In this document: piece by piece, positions 19,734-34,645 of the stretch | Position numbering within the stretch: position 1 is the first letter of the stretch | Layout of the letters: each line of letters begins with the position of its first letter | Assembly: GCF_002632585.1 (NCBI RefSeq) | Contig: NZ_NIBV01000001.1 | Span: 1,306,897-1,370,896 of the forward strand | Length of the DNA: 64,000 nt | From: Xenorhabdus szentirmaii DSM 16338 | GTDB taxonomy: Bacteria > Pseudomonadota > Gammaproteobacteria > Enterobacterales > Enterobacteriaceae | Direction of reading: 5' to 3' | Program-made: the position numbers and the translations under genes | Notes under the pieces: model-generated | What the model was told of the DNA's origin: nothing | Seen by the model: only the letters and a program-made list of their open reading frames with translations | Database searches by the model: none

Positions 19734-21926
19734 TTATTCCTCCAGCCCCCGGTTTTTCAGCATGTGCTTGATGCTCGGTGGCTTACCGCGCCAGTCAACA
19801 TAGAGTTTTTCCAAGTCTTCACTGTTTCCCCGTGACAGTATTTTGTCCCGGAAGCGTTGACCATTCTCTGGCGTTAAACCCCCATGTTCGGTAAACCAGG
19901 CAAAAGCGTCGTCTGCCAGCATTTCAGTCCACAGGTAAGCATAATAACCTGCCGCATAACCACCGCCCCAAATGTGGCTGAAATAGCTGGAACGATAACG
20001 CGGCGGTACGTAGCTGAGGTCAATGTTATCTTGCTTCAGAGCGTTGGCTTCAAATTTATCCACGTCCTGCCGCGGTTGATCTGCCCCCAGCATATGCCAG
20101 TGCATATCCAGCAATGCCGCGGACAGCAGTTCTGTCATCTGATACCCTTTGTTGAATTTGTCAGCTTTCTTGATTTTATCCACCAATGCCTGTGGCATTG
20201 GTTCACCCGTTTGGTAATGCTTGGCGTAATGGGCAAATATTTTTGTGTCCTGTGCCCAATACTCATTCAACTGTGATGGGAATTCCACAAAATCACGGGC
20301 GGTATTCGTACCGGACAGGCTCGGGTATTCCTGGGAGGCAAACATACCGTGCAAGGCATGACCAAACTCATGGAACAGGGTTATCACATCATCATATGAC
20401 AAGAGAGCGGCCTGGCCTGGTGCAGGCTTAGTAAAGTTTGTGACGTTGTAGATCACGGGTTTGGTGCCGGTGAGCTTTGATTGATCGACAAAATTGCTCA
20501 TCCAGGCGCCACCACTTTTGTTGTCACGCTTAAAGTAATCGGTATAAAACAACGCCAACGGTTTTTTGTTGTTATCGAAAATTTCATATACGTGGACATC
20601 GGGGTGATAAACCGGAATGTCTTTACGCTCTTTGAAAGTAATGCCATACAGTAAATTGGCGGCATAGAACACGCCATTGTTCAGGACGTTATTCAGCTCG
20701 AAATAAGGCTTAATTTGTGATTCATCCAAGTCGTATTTCGCTTTGCGTACCTGCTCGGCATACAGCGGCCAATCCCAAGCTTCCAGCTTGAAGCCGCCTT
20801 GTTGCTGGTCAATCACTGCCTGAATGTCTTTGGCCTCGCGTTTAGCGCGTTCAGTGGCTGCGGGGACAATATCACGTAAAAATTTCAACGCAGCTTTGGG
20901 GGTTTTTGCCATCTGATTTTGCAGCTTCCAGGATGCATAATCCGGAAAACCCAGTAGTTTAGCCTGTTCAGCACGGATCTGCGCTAATCGGGTCAGGGTT
21001 TGGCGTGTGTCATTATCATCCCCTTTTTCAGCACGGGTCCACGATGCTTCAAATAACGCCTTACGTGTATCACGATCTTTCAGATCTTGCAGATTCGGTT
21101 GTTGGGTGGTGTTTTGCAAGACTAACAACCATTGCTTATCCAGATTACGTTCACTGGCAGCCTGCGCAGCCGCAGCGATTTCACTGTCGGACAGCCCATC
21201 CAGCTTGATTTTATCTTTAATCGCCAATGCACCATTTCGGGTTGCCAGCAGCAGTTTGTTGGAAAATTGTGTACTGAGTGTGGCGGCTTCCTGATTCAAC
21301 GCCTTTAATTTGACCTTATCTGCATCAGATAAGTTGGCTCCCGCCAGCTCGAAACGTAGATAAGTCACTTCCACCAATCGGAGTGATTCGGGGTCCAGCT
21401 TCAATGTCCCGCGTTGCTGATAAATCGTTTTGATTCGGCTGAATAGTTTACTGTTCAGCATAATTTCATCATCCATCGCTGCCAGCTTGGGTGACATTTT
21501 CTCATCCAAGTCTTGCAGTTTTTGAGTGGAGTTAGATGACGTCATTGCCCCAAATACGTTCATTACCCGTGTCAGCATTGCCCCCGATTTCTCCAGCGCG
21601 ACAAAGGTATTTTCAAAGCTGGGTTTGGCCGGGTTATTGGCGATCTTCTTCACTTCTTCCAGCTTCTGTTTAATACCGGCAGTAATGGCAGGTGCATAGT
21701 CCGATTCTTTTATCTTATCGAACGGTGGTGCTTGAAATGGAAGTTTACTTGGCGAGAAGAAAGGATTTTTATGTTTGTATTGTTCTTGAGTTTGATCAGT
21801 CACATTTAACTCCTTTGCTTGACCACTTGATGTATTTTTGTGGTCAGATCCCAGTTTATTTTCTTCGGCCTGCACTTGAGTACCGAGTGCCAAGCCAATA
21901 GACAATACTAAAATGGATAAACGCAT
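19734..21926 (-). CDS. dcp: exported M3-family dipeptidyl carboxypeptidase, Dcp-like
   Basis: The zinc peptidase has 730 residues from the ATG at 21924-21926. I chose it because it starts a signal peptide (MRLSILVLSIGLALGTQVQA) and has GGAGG upstream; an earlier in-frame ATG at 21989 would bury that signal. The catalytic HEFGH is at about residues 519-523, with FVEFPSQ and the further conserved downstream motifs of the M3 family. Dcp removes C-terminal dipeptides. With a signal peptide this copy should act in the periplasm or outside. It could be named differently within M3 (Dcp versus OpdA), although the exported form argues for Dcp. Confidence 0.88.
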   Translation of the reverse strand: MRLSILVLSIGLALGTQVQAEENKLGSDHKNTSSGQAKELNVTDQTQEQYKHKNPFFSPSKLPFQAPPFDKIKESDYAPAITAGIKQKLEEVKKIANNPAKPSFENTFVALEKSGAMLTRVMNVFGAMTSSNSTQKLQDLDEKMSPKLAAMDDEIMLNSKLFSRIKTIYQQRGTLKLDPESLRLVEVTYLRFELAGANLSDADKVKLKALNQEAATLSTQFSNKLLLATRNGALAIKDKIKLDGLSDSEIAAAAQAASERNLDKQWLLVLQNTTQQPNLQDLKDRDTRKALFEASWTRAEKGDDNDTRQTLTRLAQIRAEQAKLLGFPDYASWKLQNQMAKTPKAALKFLRDIVPAATERAKREAKDIQAVIDQQQGGFKLEAWDWPLYAEQVRKAKYDLDESQIKPYFELNNVLNNGVFYAANLLYGITFKERKDIPVYHPDVHVYEIFDNNKKPLALFYTDYFKRDNKSGGAWMSNFVDQSKLTGTKPVIYNVTNFTKPAPGQAALLSYDDVITLFHEFGHALHGMFASQEYPSLSGTNTARDFVEFPSQLNEYWAQDTKIFAHYAKHYQTGEPMPQALVDKIKKADKFNKGYQMTELLSAALLDMHWHMLGADQPRQDVDKFEANALKQDNIDLSYVPPRYRSSYFSHIWGGGYAAGYYAYLWTEMLADDAFAWFTEHGGLTPENGQRFRDKILSRGNSEDLEKLYVDWRGKPPSIKHMLKNRGLEE

Positions 21927-22207
21927 TTGTTGAAATTCCTCCATGCAGCTCTGATAGGTGATTGTCTCAGTACAACACTTAATTAACATTTGTGAAGCAT
22001 AATGAAAGTGATGAAGTAATGTGCATAGATTTTGTTCTGGTTTTTGTGACTATACACATAAATTTTTTTCGTCAATGCCTTTCATTATGGGTGCTTGAAT
22101 GGGAGCTTGAGCGTTTATTTCCCGGAGTCTTGGCGGTCAGGACGGAAGTTCAGCTTCCGGCGTGTTATCATGCGCGCGATTTTTGTCGATAATCAAGGGA
22201 GCTTGTC

Positions 22208-23272
22208 ATGAATGAGTTGAACAACGACCGCTATTTGCGTGCCTTATTGCGTCAGCCTGTTGATATCACGCCCGTATGGATGATGCGTCAGGCCGGTCGA
22301 TATTTACCAGAATATAAAGCGACACGTCAGGAGGCGGGAGATTTCATCTCGTTGTGCAAAAACACGGAATTAGCCTGTGAAGTGACGCTTCAACCTTTGC
22401 GTCGTTTTCCGCTGGATGCCGCCATTCTGTTTTCCGATATCCTGACCATTCCTGACGCCATGGGATTGGGGCTTTATTTTGAAGCGGGCGAAGGGCCACG
22501 TTTCCATTCCCCAATCTTGAATCATGCAGATGTGGAAAAATTACCCGTGCCTGATCCAGAACAGGAACTGGGATATGTTATGGATGCAGTCCGGGCTATT
22601 CGCAAGGCGCTGGCAGGTCAGGTTCCTTTGATCGGTTTTTCAGGCAGCCCGTGGACACTGGCAACGTATATGGTGGAAGGCGGAAGCAGCAAAGCGTTCA
22701 CCAAAATTAAGGCCATGATGTATGCCGAGCCTGCCACATTGCATCTAATGCTGGATAAATTGGCAAACAGCGTTATTCTATATTTGAATGCGCAAATAAA
22801 GGCGGGTGCCCAGTCTGTCATGATTTTTGACACGTGGGGTGGTGTGTTGTCCCATCGCGATTATCTGGAATTCTCTTTGCATTATATGCATAAAATCGTG
22901 GATGGGTTGATCCGTGAGCATGAAGGACGCCGTGTTCCTGTCACTCTGTTTACCAAAGGCGGTGGGCAATGGCTTGAAGCGATGGCAGCAACAGGATGCG
23001 ATGCACTAGGTTTGGATTGGACAACGAATATTGCCGATGCTCGCCGTCGTGTTGGTGATAAGGTGGCTTTGCAGGGTAATATGGACCCTTCCATGCTATA
23101 TGCTCAGCCGGCGCGCATTGAACAAGAAGTTTCGACGATTTTGCAGGATTTTGGTGCAGGCAGCGGGCATGTCTTCAATCTCGGGCATGGTATTCACCAA
23201 GATGTTCCGCCAGAACATGCCGGTGCGTTCGTCGAAGCGGTACATAGGCTTTCAGTAAAATATCATCAGTGA
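22208..23272 (+). CDS. hemE: uroporphyrinogen decarboxylase HemE
   Basis: HemE removes four carboxyl groups from uroporphyrinogen III in heme synthesis. The 354-residue protein has the N-terminal signature [15 protein letters not shown] with the substrate-binding arginines, and [17 protein letters not shown]. An AGGGAG ribosome-binding site precedes the ATG. nfi follows after four bases, so the two are probably cotranscribed, as in E. coli. Confidence 0.97.
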   Translation: MNELNNDRYLRALLRQPVDITPVWMMRQAGRYLPEYKATRQEAGDFISLCKNTELACEVTLQPLRRFPLDAAILFSDILTIPDAMGLGLYFEAGEGPRFHSPILNHADVEKLPVPDPEQELGYVMDAVRAIRKALAGQVPLIGFSGSPWTLATYMVEGGSSKAFTKIKAMMYAEPATLHLMLDKLANSVILYLNAQIKAGAQSVMIFDTWGGVLSHRDYLEFSLHYMHKIVDGLIREHEGRRVPVTLFTKGGGQWLEAMAATGCDALGLDWTTNIADARRRVGDKVALQGNMDPSMLYAQPARIEQEVSTILQDFGAGSGHVFNLGHGIHQDVPPEHAGAFVEAVHRLSVKYHQ

Positions 23273-23276
23273 CTTT

Positions 23277-23954
23277 ATGATTGATACAAAAGCATTACGC
23301 CAAGAACAGAGAGAGAAAGCTGGGCAGGTTATCCGCCAAGATGCTTTTCCTGCGTCTTTTACGCCAAAGTTTATTGCGGGTGCTGATGTTGGGTTTGAAA
23401 ACAGTGGCACGGTAACCCGTGCCGCTATTGCTGTATTGCATTACCCCACCCTTGAGTTGGCTGAGTATCAACTTGCCAAAATGGAAACAGTCCTTCCTTA
23501 TATTCCGGGCTTACTCTCATTTCGTGAATATCCTGCTTTGATGGCGGCTTGGCAAAAGTTAAGCTTGCAGCCGGATTTGCTCATGGTTGATGGTCAGGGA
23601 ATTGCACATCCCCGACGTTTTGGGATAGCCAGCCATTTTGGCTTGCTGGTGGATGTTCCGACAATTGGTGTGGCTAAAAGTCGTTTATGTGGGGAGCATG
23701 AGCCTGTAGGAGAGGTGGTAGGAAGCCATCAACCCTTGATGGATCATGGCGAACAAATCGGGATCGTATTGCGAAGCAAAAAGAGATGTAATCCACTCTA
23801 TATTTCTGTGGGCCATAAGGTGAGTATTCGCAGTGCCCTGTTTTGGGTTGAGCAATGCATGAGGGGTTATAAGTTACCTGAACCGACCCGTTGGGCGGAC
23901 GCTATCGCCTCAAATAGGCTGTTTTTTAGGCAAACAATGCAGAAAATTCTATAA
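23277..23954 (+). CDS. nfi: endonuclease V (Nfi)
   Basis: Endonuclease V nicks DNA near deaminated bases such as hypoxanthine. The 225-residue protein has the catalytic aspartate in AGADVGF, the [17 protein letters not shown] segment with the second catalytic aspartate, and [12 protein letters not shown], which contacts the lesion. Gene order hemE-nfi-yjaG-hupA matches E. coli. Confidence 0.95.
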   Translation: MIDTKALRQEQREKAGQVIRQDAFPASFTPKFIAGADVGFENSGTVTRAAIAVLHYPTLELAEYQLAKMETVLPYIPGLLSFREYPALMAAWQKLSLQPDLLMVDGQGIAHPRRFGIASHFGLLVDVPTIGVAKSRLCGEHEPVGEVVGSHQPLMDHGEQIGIVLRSKKRCNPLYISVGHKVSIRSALFWVEQCMRGYKLPEPTRWADAIASNRLFFRQTMQKIL

Positions 23955-24030
23955 TTGCGGCGGAAATGTGTGGATATTCTTGATTTTCAGGTAAACTTCG
24001 GCGCAAATTAGGCATTATGAGTAACGACCA

Positions 24031-24621
24031 ATGTTAAGAAACCCGATCCACCTGAGACTGGAGAAGCTTGAAAGTTGGCAACATCTGACTTTTATGGCTA
24101 GTCTATGTGAGCGGATGTATCCAAATTATCAGGTGTTTTGTCGCCAAAGTGGGTTTACTGACCCCGCGCAGTATCGCCGCATCTTGGAACTGGTATGGGA
24201 AGTATTGGTCGTCAAAGATGCGAAAGTGAATTTTGATAATCAGCTGGAAAAACTAGAAGCCATTATTCCTTCATCAGAAGATTATGATATCTATGGTGTG
24301 TATCCAGCGATTGATGCGTGTATTGCATTGGGTGAAGTCGTGCATTCTCGTCTGAGCGGCTCAACGTTAGAACATGCAATTGCCGTGAGTGAAATATCCA
24401 TCCGTACCGTCGCCATGCTGGAGATGACACAGGCCGGCAGGGAAATGACTGAAGATGAGTTAAAAGTATTGCCAGCCATTGAAGAGGAATGGGATATTCA
24501 ATGGGAAATTTTCCGTTTATTGGCGAACAGCGAAGAACGGGATATCGAATTGATTAAAGGATTAAAAGCCGACCTCCGTGATGCGGGAGTCAGCAATATC
24601 GGCATAAATTTGGAGCAGTAA
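24031..24621 (+). CDS. yjaG: DUF416 family protein YjaG
   Basis: The 196-residue soluble protein of the YjaG family begins LRNPIHLRLEKLESWQHLTF and contains the WEVLVVKDAKVNFDNQLEKLE segment I associate with this family. The biochemical role is unknown. It is identified mainly from its sequence character and its conserved place between nfi and hupA. Confidence 0.9.
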   Translation: MLRNPIHLRLEKLESWQHLTFMASLCERMYPNYQVFCRQSGFTDPAQYRRILELVWEVLVVKDAKVNFDNQLEKLEAIIPSSEDYDIYGVYPAIDACIALGEVVHSRLSGSTLEHAIAVSEISIRTVAMLEMTQAGREMTEDELKVLPAIEEEWDIQWEIFRLLANSEERDIELIKGLKADLRDAGVSNIGINLEQ

Positions 24622-24806
24622 CGCTTAAAACGTGACTTAATGCTTTATTTGCCGAATTTAAAGTCTTCACATTTGCCCTCACTCTGTTCTACATTGGGGG
24701 GCGAAAAGAAGTGGCTATCGGTGCGTGTATGCAGGGGTGCTGTCAAATCGGCATATCCGTCGCACTCGATGCTTTGCAAACGATAAACACACTGTAAGGA
24801 TAATCT

Positions 24807-25079
24807 ATGAATAAGACAGAATTAGTTGATGCAATCGCAGCAGGCGCAGATCTGACTAAAACTCAGGCTAAAGCTGCTTTGGAATCAACTCTGAATGCAA
24901 TCACTGAATCTCTGAAAAATGGTGATGCAGTTCAGTTGGTCGGCTTTGGTACTTTCAAAGTTAACCACCGTGCAGAACGTACTGGTCGTAACCCACAGAC
25001 TGGTAAAGAAATTAAAATTGCAGCAGCAAACGTACCTGCTTTCTCCGCTGGTAAAGCTTTGAAAGACGCAGTTAAGTAA
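24807..25079 (+). CDS. hupA: DNA-binding protein HU-alpha
   Basis: The 90-residue nucleoid protein has the family signature [19 protein letters not shown] and the DNA-intercalating RNPQTGKE arm. Length and lack of indels are normal. A TAAGGATA ribosome-binding site precedes the ATG. The 185 bases upstream hold its own promoter region. It is followed after five bases by the yjaH-like lipoprotein gene. Confidence 0.97.
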   Translation: MNKTELVDAIAAGADLTKTQAKAALESTLNAITESLKNGDAVQLVGFGTFKVNHRAERTGRNPQTGKEIKIAAANVPAFSAGKALKDAVK

Positions 25080-25084
25080 TCGAA

Positions 25085-25783
25085 TTGCGAAAAAAAAATG
25101 AGAGGGGGAATAGAAAACCCCTTTTGTTGGTTCTACAGGGGCTGTTAGCAGTAGGGTTTATCTCTTTGCTCAGCGCCTGTTCGACTAAAACAACAATGCC
25201 ACTTTTCAATGCCAGTGGTTTTGTCACCGATGGCGGCATTGTGCGCCTGTGGCGCCTGGATTCACAAAACAGTAAGCCTCAGGTTATTATGAGCGTTTAC
25301 AGCCCCTACCGTAATAACAATACCACAGTGACTTTCTATGAATACCGGCACGGCCGTTTGTGGCAAATTCGTCGCGATGTATTTGTTAGCCCTTCAATGA
25401 CAGAAACTTTACGTTTTGGTCAAAATAACGAAGTCATTTTTAAACTGCGGAAATTAAAAACGCATAATGAGTTGCTTTCGGATAACGATGTCATGCGCTT
25501 ACAGTTTGATGCCAAACAAATAGAAAAAATAAGCAGCGCCTTAATAACCGGGCACGTTAAATTATTTCAAGGGCAGTGGCATGGCGGAAAAATAACGACT
25601 TGTGCGGGAGCACAGCTCTCCATTAATTTTGAACCTGAAGCCCAGAATTGGCTAAAAGAAAGGCAAAAGAACAGTACAAGGTCGTTGACTATCGCATGGC
25701 TGGATTCGCCAGAAGGAAAACAGCTGCTGTTAGTCGCAAATGATGATTTTTGTCGCTGGGAACCGACGAAAGACAAACTCTGA
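25085..25783 (+). CDS. yjaH: DUF1481 lipoprotein YjaH
   Basis: The protein has a hydrophobic N-terminus ending in the lipobox LLSAC, so it should be a lipoprotein of the cell envelope. Function is unknown. The longest frame starts at TTG 25085 (232 residues) with no clear ribosome-binding site. TTG codons at 25124 and 25127 lie behind a GAGAGGGGG sequence and would give a more compact lipoprotein signal, so the start is uncertain. Position after hupA agrees with E. coli. It converges with purD. Confidence 0.82.
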   Translation: MRKKNERGNRKPLLLVLQGLLAVGFISLLSACSTKTTMPLFNASGFVTDGGIVRLWRLDSQNSKPQVIMSVYSPYRNNNTTVTFYEYRHGRLWQIRRDVFVSPSMTETLRFGQNNEVIFKLRKLKTHNELLSDNDVMRLQFDAKQIEKISSALITGHVKLFQGQWHGGKITTCAGAQLSINFEPEAQNWLKERQKNSTRSLTIAWLDSPEGKQLLLVANDDFCRWEPTKDKL

Positions 25784-25827
25784 TAGAGAAAATGACAGTA
25801 TTTAGCTTTCGTCAGTTCAGGTTTGTG

Positions 25828-27111
25828 CTATTTCAAACGTGCGATTGCCCGGTAGCCTATGTCCTTACGGTAAAAGCATCCTTCCCAACTGATGTGTTCC
25901 GCCCCGGAATATGCTTTTTTCTGTGCATCCGCAATATCGTTACCCAGTGCCGTCACACATAAAACACGCCCGCCCGCAGTAACAACGTCTTCGTCCTTAA
26001 AGGTTGTTCCGGCATGAAAGACCTTTTCATCAGTATCTGTCTCTCGCGTTAATCCCCTGATAACGTCTCCTTTGGCGTAATTCGCCGGATATCCTCCCGC
26101 TGCCAGTACAAGACCTAATGCCGGGCGGGGATCCCATGAGGATGTTCTTCCGTTCAGCTGGCCTTTTGCCCCGGCAAGGCAGAGCTCCACTAAATCAGAA
26201 CGCAGACGCATCATAATAGGTTGGGTTTCAGGATCACCAAAGCGGCAGTTAAACTCGATCACTTTGGGCTCGCCTTGTTTATCAATCATTAGACCGGCAT
26301 AGAGAAAGCCAACATAAGTATGGCCTTCAGCCGCCATTCCTTCGACAGTGGGATAAATGATTTTCTCCATGACTCGCTGGTGGATCTCATCCGTGACGAC
26401 CGGAGCCGGAGAGTAAGCTCCCATGCCTCCGGTGTTTGGCCCCGTATCACCATCGCCTACACGTTTATGATCCTGACTGGTCGCCATGGGAACCACATTT
26501 TTACCATCCACCATGACAATAAAGCTGGCTTCTTCGCCATCCAGAAATTCTTCAATGACAATGCGATGCCCTGCATCACCAAATGCATTACCCGCCAGCA
26601 TATCGCTGATGGCACTTTGGGCTTCTTCCATTGTCATTGCGACGACAACACCTTTTCCCGCAGCCAAACCATCCGCTTTAATGACAATGGGAACCCCTGT
26701 CTTTTCTAAATAAGCCAGTGCAGGTTTGATCTCAGTGAAATTTTGATAGGCCGCAGTAGGAATATGGTGGCGAGCCAGAAAATCTTTGGTGAAGGCTTTG
26801 GAGCCTTCCAATTGAGCTGCTGCTTGTGTCGGGCCAAAGATGGTCAGTCCCGCCCGCTGAAAAGCATCAACCACACCGATAACCAGTGGCGCTTCAGGCC
26901 CCACAATGGTCAGCCCAATATCGTGACTCTGGGCAAATGCCAGCAAGCCCTCAATATCTGTTGCGGCAATATCCACATTTTCTAAATTTGTTTCCAATGC
27001 AGTGCCTGCATTACCCGGGGCGACATAAACCTGACTTGCCAGAGGGGATTGTGCCGCTTTCCATGCCAATGCATGCTCTCTCCCGCCACTGCCAATAATC
27101 AATATGTTCAT
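25828..27111 (-). CDS. purD: phosphoribosylamine-glycine ligase PurD
   Basis: PurD makes glycinamide ribonucleotide, the second step of purine synthesis. The 427-residue ATP-grasp protein starts MNILIIGSGGREHALAWK and contains HKRVGDGDTGPNTGGMGAYSP and EFNCRFGDPE, all family hallmarks. It follows purH by 28 bases, forming the purHD operon under the PurR operator at 28871. Confidence 0.97.
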   Translation of the reverse strand: MNILIIGSGGREHALAWKAAQSPLASQVYVAPGNAGTALETNLENVDIAATDIEGLLAFAQSHDIGLTIVGPEAPLVIGVVDAFQRAGLTIFGPTQAAAQLEGSKAFTKDFLARHHIPTAAYQNFTEIKPALAYLEKTGVPIVIKADGLAAGKGVVVAMTMEEAQSAISDMLAGNAFGDAGHRIVIEEFLDGEEASFIVMVDGKNVVPMATSQDHKRVGDGDTGPNTGGMGAYSPAPVVTDEIHQRVMEKIIYPTVEGMAAEGHTYVGFLYAGLMIDKQGEPKVIEFNCRFGDPETQPIMMRLRSDLVELCLAGAKGQLNGRTSSWDPRPALGLVLAAGGYPANYAKGDVIRGLTRETDTDEKVFHAGTTFKDEDVVTAGGRVLCVTALGNDIADAQKKAYSGAEHISWEGCFYRKDIGYRAIARLK

Positions 27112-27139
27112 CTAAGACTCCTATATAAAGCAGAAGATA

Positions 27140-28729
27140 TTAATGGCGGAAATGGCGCATGCCTGTGAAGATCATAGCAATACCGTGCTCATCAGCAGCA
27201 GCGATAACTTCATCATCACGAATGGAACCTCCCGGTTGGATCACACAACTCACTCCCACCGCCGCCGCGGCATCAATACCATCGCGGAATGGGAAGAAGG
27301 CATCGGAAGCCATGGCACATCCCTGAACGTCTAATCCTTCATCTGCTGCTTTAATGCCTGCTATTTTGGCGGAGTAAACACGGCTCATTTGCCCTGCACC
27401 AATGCCTACGGTCATATTATCTTTGGCATAAACAATAGCATTGGATTTAACGAACTTCGCTACTTTCCAGCAGAACAGTGCATCCTTCATTTCCTGTGCT
27501 GTTGGCTGACGTTGGGTTACGACCCGTAGGTCATCCTCGGCGGCCATACCTAAATCACGGTCTTGTACCAGCAATCCACCATTGACACGTTTGAAGTCGA
27601 GCCCTGCAACCGGGGAATGCCATTCGCCACACGCCAGAACACGGACATTTTGCTTGGATGCCAGAATCGGCAGGGCAGCTTCATTAATAGAAGGCGCGAT
27701 AATGACTTCAACAAACTGACGCTCAATGATGGCCTTGGCCGTTTCTGCATCCAGAGCACGGTTAAACGCAATGATGCCGCCAAATGCAGAGGTAGGATCG
27801 GTTTTGAATGCCTGATTATAAGCTGCATGAATATCAGTACTGACCGCAACACCGCAAGGGTTGGCGTGTTTAACAATCACGCAGGCCGGTTCAGAAAAGG
27901 CTTTTACACATTCCAATGCAGCATCAGTATCGGCGATATTATTATAAGAAAGCGCTTTGCCTTGTAACTGAGTAGCTGTCGCAACTGATGCCTCAGTAAT
28001 TTCTTCTTCTATATAGAAAGCGGCATCTTGATGGCTGTTTTCACCATAACGCATATCTTGCTTTTTAATGAAGTTCAAATTCAGGGTGCGGGGGAAACGC
28101 CCTGATGGTTGATCCGTCTCACCATGATAAGGTGCAACCAATTTGCCAAAGTAATTGGCGATCATGCTGTCGTAAGCTGCGGTATGTTCAAATGCCTTGA
28201 TGGCCAGATCAAAGCGAGTGGCGTGTGTCAGTGAGTTTTGATGGCTATCCATCTCTTCAATGATTTTGGCGTAATCCCGGTTGTTGACAACAATTGTGAC
28301 GTCCTTGTGGTTTTTTGCCGCAGAGCGAACCATTGTCGGGCCACCGATATCAATGTTCTCGATGGCATCCTCCAGAGTGCAACCTGGTTTTGCGACGGTT
28401 TGGGCAAAAGGATAAAGGTTAACGACGACCATATCTATTGGTGCAATCTGATGTTGCATCATCACTTCATCATCGAGTCCACGACGGCCCAAAATGCCAC
28501 CATGAATTTTGGGATGCAGCGTTTTCACTCGTCCATCCATCATTTCAGGGAATCCTGTATGGTCCGAAACTTCGGTGACATTTAGCCCGGCTTCAGACAG
28601 CAGGCGAGCAGTGCCACCTGTTGAAAGTAGTTCAACACCACGACTGGATAAAGCCTTGGCAAATTCAACAACCCCCGCTTTGTCAGAAACACTCAGCAGG
28701 GCACGACGGATTGGACGAAGCTGTTGCAT
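27140..28729 (-). CDS. purH: bifunctional AICAR transformylase / IMP cyclohydrolase PurH
   Basis: PurH performs the last two steps of IMP synthesis. From the ATG at 28727-28729 it has 529 residues, the same as E. coli PurH; the open frame extends further but lacks a better start. The N-terminal MGS-like cyclohydrolase domain ([27 protein letters not shown]) is followed by the transformylase domain with KHANPCGVA. It leads the purHD operon. Confidence 0.97.
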   Translation of the reverse strand: MQQLRPIRRALLSVSDKAGVVEFAKALSSRGVELLSTGGTARLLSEAGLNVTEVSDHTGFPEMMDGRVKTLHPKIHGGILGRRGLDDEVMMQHQIAPIDMVVVNLYPFAQTVAKPGCTLEDAIENIDIGGPTMVRSAAKNHKDVTIVVNNRDYAKIIEEMDSHQNSLTHATRFDLAIKAFEHTAAYDSMIANYFGKLVAPYHGETDQPSGRFPRTLNLNFIKKQDMRYGENSHQDAAFYIEEEITEASVATATQLQGKALSYNNIADTDAALECVKAFSEPACVIVKHANPCGVAVSTDIHAAYNQAFKTDPTSAFGGIIAFNRALDAETAKAIIERQFVEVIIAPSINEAALPILASKQNVRVLACGEWHSPVAGLDFKRVNGGLLVQDRDLGMAAEDDLRVVTQRQPTAQEMKDALFCWKVAKFVKSNAIVYAKDNMTVGIGAGQMSRVYSAKIAGIKAADEGLDVQGCAMASDAFFPFRDGIDAAAAVGVSCVIQPGGSIRDDEVIAAADEHGIAMIFTGMRHFRH

Positions 28730-28870
28730 TGGTGTGATCCCTTGAATTTCATAAAACAAGAATGTGTTATTGAGAAAAACCGCCCATTGGGAGGAAAAAA
28801 ATAGCTTCTGCAATAACATTTCAAAACAATCTAAAAAAATCATGTGGTGATTTTTACCTCGCTGATTGTA

Positions 28871-28886
28871 GCGCAAACGTTTGCGC
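28871..28886. promoter_or_regulatory. PurR operator upstream of purHD
   Basis: GCGCAAACGTTTGCGC is a perfect 16-base palindrome matching the PurR consensus (ACGCAAACGTTTGCGT) at all core positions. It lies about 140 bases before purH, consistent with purine repression of purHD. Confidence 0.9.
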
Positions 28887-29003
28887 GATGCTCGACAAAT
28901 TTTGTCGAAATATCAAATTGTGAATAACTCTGTGTTTAACATGGTATAAATAGGGGTTTTGCTGTGTAATGCAGCAAACAGTAATTTTTTTTGAAAAAAA
29001 CTA

Positions 29004-29031
29004 TTGTCACATCCGTAAAACTCCCTATAAT
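29004..29031 (+). promoter_or_regulatory. rRNA operon promoter P1
   Basis: TTGTCA at 29004-29009 and TATAAT at 29026-29031 are separated by 16 bases, and an AT-rich UP-like stretch lies immediately upstream. The spacing and GC-rich sequence just after the -10 fit a growth-rate-controlled rrn P1. Confidence 0.85.
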
Positions 29032-29102
29032 GCGCCACCACTGACCGACGCTGAGCTGAGACATGCCGCTGAGGGAAGTGAGAGAAAAGCGAAAATAAAC
29101 GC

Positions 29103-29130
29103 TTGACTCTGGAGGCGAAAAGCGTAAGAT
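29103..29130 (+). promoter_or_regulatory. rRNA operon promoter P2
   Basis: TTGACT at 29103-29108 and TAAGAT at 29125-29130 with a 16-base spacer lie about 100 bases after P1, the normal tandem arrangement. Confidence 0.75.
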
Positions 29131-29170
29131 ACGCAGCCTCGCAACCCGGAAGAGCCTTCCCGGTTGCCCC

Positions 29171-29182
29171 GCTCTTTAACAA
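29171..29182 (+). promoter_or_regulatory. boxA antitermination site of the rRNA leader
   Basis: GCTCTTTAACAA matches the NusB/NusE-binding boxA that protects rRNA transcripts from Rho. A second copy, TGCTCTTTAACAA, lies at about 31257-31269 before the 23S gene. Confidence 0.85.
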
Positions 29183-29319
29183 CTGAATCAGACAATCTGT
29201 GTGGGCACTCGCAGGACACTATCAAACGCCGAAAGGCGAAAAGATTAAAGTCTTGAAGAGTGAACAACAGTTAATTCATTACGAACTAACAGTATAATTC
29301 TTTGAGCATCAAACACTTT

Positions 29320-30863
<1,544 letters not shown>

Positions 30864-30935
30864 CTAAAGATAGTGGATTTTGTGCAGTGCCCACACAGAT
30901 TGTCTGATGAAAGAATGAAGAGACGGTATCGGCAT

Positions 30936-31012
<77 letters not shown>

Positions 31013-31118
31013 AATCTCATTTATCCGGCGTTATAAACAGACTCGCTTATTTCAATAAGCGTCGCCCGTTTATGCCTGGTCTAAATAAGATTGCTGTGCA
31101 TCACGATACGGAATTTAT

Positions 31119-31194
31119 GGGGCTATAGCTCAGCTGGGAGAGCGCCTGCCTTGCACGCAGGAGGTCAGCGGTTCGATCCCGCTTAGCTCCACCA
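31119..31194 (+). tRNA. alaT: tRNA-Ala (TGC)
   Basis: The 76-base gene starts GGGGCTATAGCTCAG, has anticodon TGC within CTTGCACG, a TTCGATCC T-loop, and an encoded CCA end. The Ile-Ala pair is the classical spacer of one class of enterobacterial rrn operons. Confidence 0.97.
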
Positions 31195-31372
31195 TACTCT
31201 TCGTCTGCAATAACGTATCTCAGAACACATTGACATGAGTGTGTTGTGACATATTTGCTCTTTAACAATCTGGAACAAGCTGAAAATTTGAAACAATCAG
31301 CTTATCGTCAGCGACGGTAAGACTGATGAGTCTCTCAATAGACTCCAACCTGAAGACACCTTCGGGTTGTGA

Positions 31373-34281
<2,909 letters not shown>

Positions 34282-34369
34282 GACAACACCGAAGGTGTTT
34301 TGTGGAGTATAAAGAAGAGACGGGTTTCAGATGAGAGAAAACAGCTTGTTCGGGATTGAAAACAGGATT

Positions 34370-34489
34370 TGTCTGGCGGCAATAGCGCGGTGGTCCCACC
34401 TGACCCCATGCCGAACTCAGCAGTGAAACGCCGTAGCGCCGATGGTAGTGTGGGGTCTCCCCATGTGAGAGTAGGACACTGCCAGACAT
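34370..34489 (+). rRNA. rrf: 5S ribosomal RNA
   Basis: A 120-base gene from TGTCTGGCGGCAATAGCGCG to GACACTGCCAGACAT; the ends pair with each other as the 5S terminal helix. Confidence 0.97.
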
Positions 34490-34500
34490 CAATTAGCCAG

Positions 34501-34530
34501 AAAAGCCATCCTTCACCGGATGGCTTTTTT
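34501..34530 (+). terminator. rRNA operon terminator
   Basis: AAAAGCCATCC at 34501-34511 pairs with GGATGGCTTTT at 34518-34528, followed by further T residues: a textbook intrinsic terminator directly after 5S. Confidence 0.92.
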
Positions 34531-34645
34531 GCGTCTGGCACTTTTAAAAATAGTCCCAAAACGCTTTAGCACAAACTTAAAATAGGACAAAAATAACGCT
34601 CCGTATTTTGAATATTCGAGTGTTTATCGGGTCTTTTCGTAACAA